A DNA stretch of 64,000 nt from DASQZK01 sp963771005 (GTDB taxonomy: Bacteria; Bacteroidota; Bacteroidia; Bacteroidales; GCA-2748055). Within the stretch, counting starts at the first letter, position 1. Each line of letters begins with the position of its first letter. The notes under the pieces are model-generated. The model searched no databases. It saw only the letters and a list, made by a program, of their open reading frames with translations, and was not told the DNA's origin. Location: NCBI GenBank assembly GCA_963771005.1, contig CAVYRO010000002.1, positions 806,001 to 870,000 on the forward strand. The letters run 5' to 3'. This document shows positions 36,428 through 44,564 of the stretch, piece after piece. The translations under genes and the position numbers were made by a program.

Positions 36428-36507
36428 TTGTATCGCAATACAATAAATTACCTAATAAATTGTATCGAAATACAATAAATTAGACAAAAAATTGTATCGC
36501 AATACAA
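36428..36507. promoter_or_regulatory. array of three palindromes at an exact 32-bp period
   Basis: TTGTATCGCAATACAA at 36428-36443 and 36492-36507 and TTGTATCGAAATACAA at 36460-36475 each have perfect 6-bp arms (TTGTAT/ATACAA). A degenerate fourth half-site TTGTAA follows at 36523. Thirty-two bp is about three helical turns, so bound dimers would share one face of the DNA. It looks like an operator array, but no regulator gene or start codon is near: the next gene starts at 37022. Regulator unknown. Confidence 0.55.
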
Positions 36508-36544
36508 AAAAAAGGCTATAAATTGTAATATATCCTTAAGAATT

Positions 36545-36940
36545 TGGTGATTTAGTGAATGGAGTTCAAACCATCTGAAACAACCTGAAACCATATCAAA
36601 CCATATCAAACCATCTCAAACCATATCAAACCATATCAAACCATCTCAAACCATCTCAAACCATATCAAACCATATCAAACCATATCAAACCACCTCAAA
36701 CCATCTCAAACCATATCAAACCATCTCAAACCACCTCAAACCATCTCAAACCATATCAAACCATCTCAAACCATCTCAAACAACATCAAACAACATCAAA
36801 CATTCACCAAATCACCAAATTCTTCCTCCGTGATTATCCGTTCCGATAGCCATCGGAATCCGTCAAATCCGTGTTCCTCCTCCTCTTCCTCTTCTACTTC
36901 ACCAAATCACCAAATCACCAAATCACCAAATTCTTCCGCG
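36545..36940. repeat. 10-mer array (TCAAACCATN) plus 9-mer run and inverted hairpin
   Basis: About 22 units of the 10-mer (36567-36800), followed by the inverted TTCCGATAGCCATCGGAA hairpin (36841-36858), and then a run of ATCACCAA 9-mers (36898-36935). This is the mirror-image arrangement of the block at 35.3-35.7 kb. The 10-bp period equals about one helical turn. No coding sequence from 35318 to 37021. Confidence 0.85.
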
Positions 36941-37021
36941 CTTTCGATTGAACTTTATACCTCCTGATGCGCTTAGTAAAAAGAATTCAGGTTTTCAATC
37001 AACCCAATAAAAATCAAGAAT

Positions 37022-39832
37022 ATGACATCCGGCCCGCTTGTATCCCTATTGCTTGGCCTTGCATTCCTTATCCCCGCAACAGTGCAATCCCAGTACAAAG
37101 AAGTCAAATCACGCGAACTCACCGACTTCCGACTTCTGTCATCCACCCTGACCGATAAAACCGGTGAAAAATTATCCATGCCTGATTATCAACCTGACGT
37201 ATACTGGTTTCCTGTCAGCGTACCGTCAACGGTACTTACCGGTCTTGTCGCCAATGGGATCTACCCGGATCCGCATCTCGGGATGAACAACATGCTGATC
37301 CCGGATGCCTCCGACAGCTTCAATATTGAGTATGACCTGGGAAAGTACAGCTATATCCCCGGCACAACAAATCCATGGAAGAGACCTTACTGGTACCGGA
37401 CATCCTTTGAGATTCCCGCCCGGGACGGGGACAGGAACTTTGAACTGGTTTTCAAAGGGATAAATTACAGGGCGGCTGTTTGGCTGAATGGTACGGAGGT
37501 AGCCGATTCATCGCAGATGGCAGGCATGTTCGAGGAATTCCGCTACAATGTGACAGGGCTCATCCGGCCAGGTGAAGAAAATGCCCTCGCCGTTAAGATT
37601 TACCCTCTCGATGATCCGGGATTACCTGCTACCGAGCAACTCGAAGCCCTCGGTGATTTTTATTTCAATGGCGGGCCTACTGGAAATATCGGGAAAAATG
37701 TCACCATGCTGTGTTCGGTAGGCTGGGACTGGATTCCTCCTGTCCGGGACCGGAACATGGGTATTTGGCAGCCCGTCATTCTGCGTACTACGGGACCTGT
37801 CACCATCACCCACCCCCATGTCATAACCGGGCTGTCAAAACTACCCGATACCACGCGAGCTGAATTGGCAATAATGATACCCCTGACCAACGGCGGTTCA
37901 TCCACGGTAAAAGGAAATATCACCGTGGAAATTGATCCTGCAACCTTTGCTGGCACCTCGATCCGCTTTTCAAAGGAATTCACACTTGATCCCGGAGCTG
38001 CACAAACTTTTGAATTCGACCGTCACACAGTCAATGAACTGGCAATCCGGGATCCAAAGCTATGGTGGCCTGCGGGGTATGGAAATCAGGATCTCTACAG
38101 GCTTCAGATAATTGTCAGCGACGAAAACGGGGTTTCAGACCTTTACAGCTCAAAATTCGGCATACGAACGGTCAGCTCGTCAACCGTTATGGTTAACAAA
38201 TCCCTGCGACGCGATTTCTATGTGAACGGAAAAAAAATATTTCTTCTAGGCGGAGCCTGGGTTCCCGACATGACGGCATACAGGGATTCGCTTCGATATG
38301 ACCACGAACTGAGGTTATGCCGGGATGCCAACCTCAATCTCATCCGGATCTGGGGCGGAGGCATCACGCCGCCCGACGCCTTCTTCGATCTTTGTGACAG
38401 GTATGGGTTACTCGTATGGTCCGATTTCTGGATTACCGGTGATACGAACGGTGAATTCCGTGGATCGCGCGACTGGCCGATAGAAGGGAATGTGTTTATC
38501 AGCAACATGACAAGCACAATTCTCCGGCTGCGGAACCATCCTTCCCTCCTGGTCTGGACCGGCGGAAACGAAGGGCATGCCAGGGAAGAACTTTATACGG
38601 CCATGCGTGACAGCCTCATCGCTCTGGACGGAACCCGGCCCTTTATCTCCAGCTCCTCCGGATATGCCAAACTGCCCCAGGGATGGAAGGAATCGTGGCC
38701 TGATAACCAGCCCCCGGGAGTTTACAGCGGCGGATCGTATGCCTGGCAGGAACCGTCAAAATATTTTGATCTCACCAACCATGCACCGGGCTTTGTTTTT
38801 AAGGATGAGATCGGTATCCCGTCGCAGCCGCCCTACAGCATAATGCCACGGATCGTACCCGACCTGGTGTGGGACAGGGACCTGCCTTTCCCTTTAAACA
38901 ATACCTGGGGATACCATGATGCAGCCACAGGTAACGGTAAATACGACAGGTATTACAATGAAATGGTAAGCCGTTTCGGTAAACCGGTAAGCATGAAGGA
39001 TTTCTGTGATAAGATGCAGCTAATGAACGCCATGGGATACCAGGGAATCTTCGAGGCAGCCGAACATAAACTGAATGATGCAGGAGGGATCATGCTGTGG
39101 AAGCTGAATGCCGCATTTCCGAGTGTGGTCTGGCAGATCTACGACTGGTTCCTTATGCCAAATGCCGGCTATTATTTTATCCGGAATTCGTGCAAACCGG
39201 TTCACATCCAGTTCAACCGGGACGATTCAACGGTAGTTGTGATCAACCGGACCTATAATACGCTAAGTGATCTGAAGGCAGACATCGGGATCTATTCAAG
39301 GGATTCGGAATCATTGTATCAAAAGTCATCGGTACTTTCACCCGGAGGATCTTCGATAAGGGAGGCTGGCTCCCTATCCGGGACTCTTTCCGGTTTGCGG
39401 CAAAACGTCTTTCTCCTGCTGGAACTTAGTGACAAAGACGGCATTGTTATTTCAAGGAATACATACTGGCTTTCCCCTGAGAATGATTTCAGGGATCTGG
39501 AGGACATGCCCACTGCAACCCTGGATGTAAAAATACAGGATGTCAGCCGCGAACATTCATATGTTTCAAGGAAGATCAGGTTTACCAACCCCGGGAAAAA
39601 TATTGCGTTTTTTATTAATCCCAGATTGACAAAAGACGGAGAGGATATACTTCCTGCGTTCTGGTCGGCTAATTATTTCACGCTGAAACCGGGAGAATCA
39701 ATGGATGTAACCGTTGATGTTCCTTCAGGAGAAGATGTTACGGGCTATTCTGTGCTTCAGGTGGAGGGTTGGAATGTTGATTCCGTACGTATGGCTTTGG
39801 GTCAGGAAACAAACCGGCATCAGGATGAATAA
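37022..39832 (+). CDS. GH2 family glycoside hydrolase (exo-beta-D-glucosaminidase / beta-mannosidase-like)
   Basis: 936 aa with a signal peptide (LVSLLLGLAFLIPATVQSQ). Sandwich domain from residue 100 (FELVFKGINYRAAVWLNGTEV), Ig-like domain, then a TIM barrel. The acid/base is E517 in WTGGNEG and the likely nucleophile is E596 in FKDEIGIPS, positions typical of the CsxA-like exo-beta-glucosaminidase and beta-mannosidase clade. The IRIWGGGITPPDAFFDLCD stretch is also diagnostic. It would remove terminal beta-linked sugars in the periplasm. The stop overlaps a flavoprotein remnant by 8 bp. Confidence 0.9.
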   Translation: MTSGPLVSLLLGLAFLIPATVQSQYKEVKSRELTDFRLLSSTLTDKTGEKLSMPDYQPDVYWFPVSVPSTVLTGLVANGIYPDPHLGMNNMLIPDASDSFNIEYDLGKYSYIPGTTNPWKRPYWYRTSFEIPARDGDRNFELVFKGINYRAAVWLNGTEVADSSQMAGMFEEFRYNVTGLIRPGEENALAVKIYPLDDPGLPATEQLEALGDFYFNGGPTGNIGKNVTMLCSVGWDWIPPVRDRNMGIWQPVILRTTGPVTITHPHVITGLSKLPDTTRAELAIMIPLTNGGSSTVKGNITVEIDPATFAGTSIRFSKEFTLDPGAAQTFEFDRHTVNELAIRDPKLWWPAGYGNQDLYRLQIIVSDENGVSDLYSSKFGIRTVSSSTVMVNKSLRRDFYVNGKKIFLLGGAWVPDMTAYRDSLRYDHELRLCRDANLNLIRIWGGGITPPDAFFDLCDRYGLLVWSDFWITGDTNGEFRGSRDWPIEGNVFISNMTSTILRLRNHPSLLVWTGGNEGHAREELYTAMRDSLIALDGTRPFISSSSGYAKLPQGWKESWPDNQPPGVYSGGSYAWQEPSKYFDLTNHAPGFVFKDEIGIPSQPPYSIMPRIVPDLVWDRDLPFPLNNTWGYHDAATGNGKYDRYYNEMVSRFGKPVSMKDFCDKMQLMNAMGYQGIFEAAEHKLNDAGGIMLWKLNAAFPSVVWQIYDWFLMPNAGYYFIRNSCKPVHIQFNRDDSTVVVINRTYNTLSDLKADIGIYSRDSESLYQKSSVLSPGGSSIREAGSLSGTLSGLRQNVFLLLELSDKDGIVISRNTYWLSPENDFRDLEDMPTATLDVKIQDVSREHSYVSRKIRFTNPGKNIAFFINPRLTKDGEDILPAFWSANYFTLKPGESMDVTVDVPSGEDVTGYSVLQVEGWNVDSVRMALGQETNRHQDE

Positions 39833-40285
39833 CCAAAATATCCTGATCTGCGGTGGCGGCATTGCAGGACTCACCCTGGGTTTCTGGTTGCAAAAATATG
39901 GATTTCAACCGGTAGTCGTTGAGATCGCCCCCTCCATGCGCACCGGCGGTTATATGCTGGATTTCTGGGGCGTAGGCTATATCGTGGCTGAGAGAATGGA
40001 TATCCTTGATATGCTGAAAGCCGAGCAGGAGAGATACAAGATGCAGGAACTTGATTTTGTCAACCGGCATAACCGGAAAGTCGGAGGGTTAAAAACATCA
40101 AAACTCCGTGAAATGACCGGGTATCGTTGAGATCAGCCCGCAGATTTGCCAGTTCATTTGTTCCTTCCACAAAATTCGGGATCTTCATCCGGAATAATGT
40201 CACCCGGCTTCTCAGCCTGCCACTGGTGTCCAGGTATTTTGCGAAAAAATACCTTGAAGACCAGCTCGAACTTCCGGTTTATTGA
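39825..40285 (+). pseudogene. FAD-dependent monooxygenase remnant with an internal deletion
   Basis: The first 100 codons (MNNQNILICGGGIAGLTLGF, dinucleotide-binding GGGIAG; later YMLDFWGVGY) are the N-terminus of a PHBH-type FAD monooxygenase such as TetX-like proteins. After TGA at 40128-40130 the sequence continues in another frame as FASSFVPSTK, then GIFIRNNVTRLLSLPLVSRY and LEDQLELPVY to TGA 40283-40285, the usual C-terminus of the same family. About 250 middle residues are missing. The start overlaps the GH2 stop, so it was once operonic with it. Confidence 0.75.
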
Positions 40286-40309
40286 TTGTTTTTCAATATA
40301 TCAATGAAC

Positions 40310-40344
40310 AAAAAAAGGCTGCTTCTTCCGAAGCAACCTTTTTT
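40310..40344 (-). terminator. intrinsic terminator after tRNA-Lys (bidirectional form)
   Basis: Stem AGGYTGCTTC with loop TTCC and a near-perfect complement (one G-U pair in the minus-strand transcript), flanked by A6 on the left and T6 on the right. Read on the minus strand it gives a 10-bp hairpin plus U run just beyond the tRNA 3' end; on the plus strand it would end the flavoprotein remnant transcript. Confidence 0.8.
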
Positions 40345-40345
40345 G

Positions 40346-40418
40346 TCGGTCCAGAGGGACTCGAACCCTCGACCCCGAGATTAAGAGTCACGTGCTCTAC
40401 CAGCTGAGCTATGGACCG
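40346..40418 (-). tRNA. tRNA-Lys (anticodon CTT)
   Basis: 73 nt. The acceptor stem CGGTCCA/TGGACCG is fully paired, the D arm is GCTC/GAGC, the anticodon loop CTCTTAA gives CTT (codon AAG), and the T arm is GAGGG-TTCGAGT-CCCTC; the discriminator is A and CCA is not encoded. The anticodon stem CGTGA/TCTCG has one T-T mismatch at its middle pair; TCACG would pair perfectly. Conserved GGTA and TTCGA are present. Confidence 0.93.
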
Positions 40419-40751
40419 ATTGCGAGTGCAAAATAAGTGAAAATAGACGAACTCTGAAAACAATCCGATTGTAAAAATCTCCAAGAAAGGTCCGCCACGT
40501 ATAGTAATGCTGGTTTTTTTCCTGAAAATCAGCCTTTTATCCGCCAATATATTTGGTTCTCAACCTGCAAAACCTGCTTATCCCGTCTTCTGTTTTCCTT
40601 CCAATTAATATGGATCATCTAAACGCACCGTGGTAAAGGACGCCGCCCATGGTGAACGGAAGAGGGTTCGCGGTGCTGAGATCCAGTACCCCGGGATCAT
40701 GGTCCTGGTGAGATCGCACCTACGGGAATGATGTTCCTGGTTCTCCCCGCC
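40419..40751. other. spacer between tRNA-Lys and the oxidoreductase operon
   Basis: No complete gene. On the minus strand around 40625-40705 a short stretch reads like a coding remnant (LDLSTANPLPFTMGGVLYHG) ending in a stop, but it is too short to assign. No repeat family from the other spacers is present. Confidence 0.35.
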
Positions 40752-41882
40752 TTAGCCAGGTAGCCTGATCCGGCCGTCCATATCAATTCTGCCCTCTTCG
40801 GGAGACAAGGGAAACCTGACGGGCCGCTCGTCACGTGTTGAGCGGTATATAGCGGTGAACAGTTCGACAGTTTTTCTGCCTTCTTCCCCGTTGATCAGGG
40901 GTTCACGGTCATGCTCCAGGGCATCGATAAAATCTTCGATCTGGCGCTGCATATAAAGGGTATTCGGATCGGATTTGCCAAAAGCAGCGATATCTTTCTC
41001 ATTCCAGTCTTTCATCTTTTTTTCTTCGCCGGGCACGGTCCATAGATCGAGGACAGGAGGTTCTGCCATAGTGGTCATCCCCGCGATGAACATGGCTCCC
41101 CCATCGGTCTGTACGCCTACAGTAGCGCCATTCTCCCCGTGAACATGGACTTTCCCGTAGATCCCAGGTTTCTGGGAATTGCTGACCAGGATGTTGCCGA
41201 GCCCCCCATTTCTGAATTTTACGATGGCCAGCGCCGTGTCTTCGACTTCTATATAAGGATGATTAAGATTCTTCCATATCCCGTATACTTCCTCGACTTC
41301 CCCCATATACCACAACAGGATGTCGAGCTGATGAGGCGCCTGGTTCACCATGACGCCTCCCCCTTCCTGGCGCCAGGTACCGCGCCAGGCATCGGAATCA
41401 TAATATGCTTTATCTCTCCAGCCCAGGATGGTTACCTCTCCGAGTACCGGCCGGCCTATCTTTCCCTCTTCAATGGCCTTTTTGACCCGCTGCACCGGTT
41501 CGCACCAACGGCGTTGGCCGATAACTCCGAGCTTTACACCGGCCTGACGGCATGCACGGACGATCTCATCCGCATCCGCAAGCGTTGAAGCAAGAGGTTT
41601 TTCGACTAGCACCGAGGCGCCGGCCGATGCAGCCTCCAGGGCAGGTCCCTTATGAAAAGGGTGAGGCGTACAAACGATAACGATATCGATATTTTTTTTC
41701 TGGACCATAAAACCTATATCGTCGAAAGCTTCCGTCTGATGTTGTGCGGCAAAATTAACGGCCGTATCATGAGTGCGGCTCCAAACTCCCGCAAGCCGGG
41801 CATTCGGCAGGTTCCCTAAAGCCCCGGCATGCAGATGGGCCACCTTTCCGCAGCCGGCAATACCAATGTTATATTCCTTCAT
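40752..41882 (-). CDS. Gfo/Idh/MocA-family oxidoreductase
   Basis: About 376 aa from ATG 41882 (MKEYNIGIAGCGKVAHLHAG); a longer frame from 41954 would overlap the upstream gene. Rossmann loop GIAGCGKVAHLH, EKP motif in VLVEKPLAST, and a substrate-domain DWRKAYYDSDAWRGTW-like GWRDKAYYDSDAWRGTW plus GGGVMVNQAPHQLDILLW. NAD(P)-dependent sugar dehydrogenase; it follows the MDR dehydrogenase gene by 11 bp, so the two probably act in one sugar-oxidation route. Confidence 0.9.
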   Translation of the reverse strand: MKEYNIGIAGCGKVAHLHAGALGNLPNARLAGVWSRTHDTAVNFAAQHQTEAFDDIGFMVQKKNIDIVIVCTPHPFHKGPALEAASAGASVLVEKPLASTLADADEIVRACRQAGVKLGVIGQRRWCEPVQRVKKAIEEGKIGRPVLGEVTILGWRDKAYYDSDAWRGTWRQEGGGVMVNQAPHQLDILLWYMGEVEEVYGIWKNLNHPYIEVEDTALAIVKFRNGGLGNILVSNSQKPGIYGKVHVHGENGATVGVQTDGGAMFIAGMTTMAEPPVLDLWTVPGEEKKMKDWNEKDIAAFGKSDPNTLYMQRQIEDFIDALEHDREPLINGEEGRKTVELFTAIYRSTRDERPVRFPLSPEEGRIDMDGRIRLPG

Positions 41883-41893
41883 ATTCAATGTTT

Positions 41894-42925
41894 TCAGGGT
41901 ACAAGGATCACTTTGCCAGGACCGGCCTGGTTGTTTTTCAGCCTGGAGAACCATTCAGCTCCATCTTTGAGGGGAGCCACAGCTGTAATCGTGTCATTTA
42001 CGGAGATCATTCCACGGCTGATAAAATCAAGAACCGTTTCATACTCCCCACGAATGGCGCAGCTTCCCTGAATCGTCAGTTGTTTTGTAACGACCTTTTG
42101 CACGGGAAAACTCACGGTTTTACTGCTGTTGCCCACAAGTACAACCGTGCCGCCACTGCGGGTGCAATCGATGGCCAGGTTCACGCTTTTTTCCATTCCT
42201 GCAGCCTCAAAAGATACGTCGACACCGCCATGTTTGACTGAAAGGAATATATGTTCCGGTATATGGTCAGCGTTCGCATCAAAGGTCAGTGTTGCCCCCT
42301 TTTTCTTTGCGCTCTCAAGATTCCGGACATTGATATCCAGGGCAATGATCTGGGGGACACCTGTCATCCGCAGGATCTGGATAATAAAACTCCCGATCAT
42401 ACCAACCCCGGCCACCAGGCAGCTGCTTCCCGGTTTAATTCCGGCAAGATTCACGGCATGGAGAGCAACAGCAACCGGCTCAACCAGCGCAGCCTGCTCA
42501 AAGGTGACATTTTCAGGGATCCGGAAAAGAATATGCTCCGGCACGACGATATACTCCGCAAAAGCGCCATTTCTCCTGTAGGTGCCGGGAGAAACTCCAA
42601 GGACCTCCCTACTCTCGCTCAGGTTATATTGTCCTTCCAGGGTGAACCAGTCGTTCAAAGGAAAAACGGTGGAATCGAAGGTAACGCGGTTGCCTTTATG
42701 CCACTCATTTACCCCCGGCCCGGTATCCTCAATGATGCCCGATGCCTCATGGCCCATGATCAATGGCGGAATGCGCCTGCCAGTTGATCCATCCATTCCG
42801 TGGATATCCGAGCCGCAGATACCGCACGCCTTGATGCGGATCAGAACTTCACCGGGACCTGCCACGGGTGCAGGTACTTCCCGGTATACGAATTTGTTAT
42901 AGGCTTCAAGAACAAGAGCTTTCAT
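41894..42925 (-). CDS. MDR-family alcohol/sugar dehydrogenase lacking the structural zinc cysteines
   Basis: 343 aa. The catalytic zinc ligands are visible as GICGSDIHG and GHEASG, and the nucleotide loop is VAGVGMIGSF. In sorbitol and threonine dehydrogenase relatives a four-cysteine lobe follows DSTV; here that stretch reads DSTVFPLNDWFTLEGQYNLS with no cysteine, so the structural zinc is absent. It would oxidise a polyol or sugar phosphate with NAD. First gene of the minus-strand pair; the divergent spacer holds the 165-bp hairpin element. Confidence 0.87.
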   Translation of the reverse strand: MKALVLEAYNKFVYREVPAPVAGPGEVLIRIKACGICGSDIHGMDGSTGRRIPPLIMGHEASGIIEDTGPGVNEWHKGNRVTFDSTVFPLNDWFTLEGQYNLSESREVLGVSPGTYRRNGAFAEYIVVPEHILFRIPENVTFEQAALVEPVAVALHAVNLAGIKPGSSCLVAGVGMIGSFIIQILRMTGVPQIIALDINVRNLESAKKKGATLTFDANADHIPEHIFLSVKHGGVDVSFEAAGMEKSVNLAIDCTRSGGTVVLVGNSSKTVSFPVQKVVTKQLTIQGSCAIRGEYETVLDFISRGMISVNDTITAVAPLKDGAEWFSRLKNNQAGPGKVILVP

Positions 42926-42971
42926 AAGGTTGATTTTTAATCTTTACCTGGTATCAGAAAGAACCCATCGG

Positions 42972-43137
42972 CTTCGCTCAGGGACCGGTGACTTCATTCA
43001 AGAGGGTGAACTTTTCGGATGGTGGTAAGGCAGGCAAAAGGCCCTTATGTATAAATTTAAAATTCAGTGACTTGCGCAAGAAGGGCTTTTTGCCTGCCTT
43101 ACCACCATCCGAAAAGTTCTTCGTTCATCGAATTGAC
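42972..43137 (-). repeat. 165-bp hairpin element, copy B (inverted relative to copy A)
   Basis: The reverse complement of 4972-5136 with an estimated 85-90% identity: arms beginning GAACTTTTCGGATGGTGGT on both sides, the same loop core TTTATACATAAGGGCC, and the same outer flanks (CTTCGCTCAGGGACC on the left, TTCATCGAATTGAC on the right). It sits in the divergent spacer between the MDR dehydrogenase and glycerate kinase genes. Bases 43138-43414 hold no gene. Confidence 0.85.
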
Positions 43138-43414
43138 CGGTCCCTGGAGCCGAAGGGTCATCGAGTTTCCTTTCTGATACTAACTAACAAATATACAATT
43201 ATTCGAACGGATATTTTCCCTCCTCTCCGGATTCATCAGCTACCGCTTTTCAAGCGAAGTGAAACGAGGGAATTCAAAAACCGGCATATTTCGTATCTTG
43301 CGACTATTAGCCAGAATTTTATGAAACCCACATGACTGATGACAATACAAAGTTAACTTTATATAATCGAACATGTGGGTTCCATTATACCTTTAAAATC
43401 AGAATTATTATCTA

Positions 43415-44554
43415 ATGAAAATCCTTATCGCACCGAATTCCTTTAAAAATTCTGCCTCGGCAACTGAAGTTTCACAGTTCCTCCGGGAAGGGATCCTTGA
43501 AATCATCCCGGATGCAGATATTGAGACTCTGCCGCTTGCCGACGGCGGCCAGGGCACCGTCGAAACACTCACAACTGTAACAGGCGGAAGGATCATTCAT
43601 ACGAAGGTGTACGATCCTCTCATGAGAGAAATCGCTTCTTTTTTCGGTGTAACGGGAAATTCAGAAACTGCGGTGATCGAAATGGCCGCGGCATCGGGAA
43701 TAGAGCTCCTGAATGAAACAGAACTTGATCCCATGAGAGCCAGCACCATGGGGACGGGTCAGTTGATCAGGGCCGCATTGGATGAAGGTTGCAAAAAGAT
43801 CATTCTCGGTATAGGCGGAAGTGCCACCAATGATGGTGGAATGGGAATGGCATGCGCGCTAGGCGTGAGATTCCTGGATAAAAAGCACCATGATGTTCCC
43901 CAGGGAGGCGGAACTCTTGACAGGATAGAATTTATCGATATTTCCGGCATCGATCCCCGGTTGAGTTCCACGGAGATCAGTGTAGCCTGCGACGTATCGA
44001 ACCCGCTTACCGGACCCGATGGTGCATCTGAGGTTTATGGCCCGCAGAAAGGTGCGGATAAAGAAGCCGTGAAGAAGCTGGATAAAAATCTTGCACATTT
44101 CGCATCAAAGATCAGGAAACAGTTGAACATCGATATCGAAACGGTACCGGGAGCCGGGGCGGCGGGCGGTCTTGGGGCCGGACTCATGGCATTTTGCGGT
44201 GCAGTGCTGGGAAACGGTTTTGATATTATATCCGGGCTGACCCTGCTTGAAGCTAAAATAAAATCATCTGATCTGGTTATCACCGGCGAAGGCAAAATAG
44301 ATGCCCAGACTTTATTCGGGAAAACCGTTGCCGGAGTAGCTACGGCCGCGAAGAAACACGGCAAGCCTGTGGTTGCCGTTGCAGGGATCATCACTCCGGA
44401 TGCGGAAGCCATGTACGGAGAGGGGATCGACTTTATGTTGTGCATACTGAAGGGTCCGGTGTCTCTAGGCGAGGCCGTCCGGTCTTCATCCTCCCTGCTG
44501 AGAACAGCCGGTAAGGATATAGCAAGAATGATCAAAACCATCGAAAAATTATAA
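43415..44554 (+). CDS. glycerate kinase (GarK/GlxK type)
   Basis: 379 aa, type I glycerate kinase. Diagnostic segments: MKILIAPNSFKNSASATEV, LPLADGGQGTVETL, LGIGGSATNDGGMGMACALG, PGAGAAGGLGAGLMAF and ITGEGKIDAQTLFGKT. It phosphorylates glycerate to 2-phosphoglycerate (or 3-phosphoglycerate) with ATP, linking sugar-acid breakdown to lower glycolysis. It precedes the GH78 rhamnosidase gene by 10 bp, an unusual but plausible operon partner for uronate or rhamnogalacturonan use. Confidence 0.93.
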   Translation: MKILIAPNSFKNSASATEVSQFLREGILEIIPDADIETLPLADGGQGTVETLTTVTGGRIIHTKVYDPLMREIASFFGVTGNSETAVIEMAAASGIELLNETELDPMRASTMGTGQLIRAALDEGCKKIILGIGGSATNDGGMGMACALGVRFLDKKHHDVPQGGGTLDRIEFIDISGIDPRLSSTEISVACDVSNPLTGPDGASEVYGPQKGADKEAVKKLDKNLAHFASKIRKQLNIDIETVPGAGAAGGLGAGLMAFCGAVLGNGFDIISGLTLLEAKIKSSDLVITGEGKIDAQTLFGKTVAGVATAAKKHGKPVVAVAGIITPDAEAMYGEGIDFMLCILKGPVSLGEAVRSSSSLLRTAGKDIARMIKTIEKL

Positions 44555-44564
44555 ATTCATTCCG

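Noticed and set aside
36428..36507. mini-CRISPR (three repeats, 16-bp spacers)
   Set aside because: Repeat and spacer are too short, spacers are similar AT-rich filler, and no cas gene is present; operators fit better.
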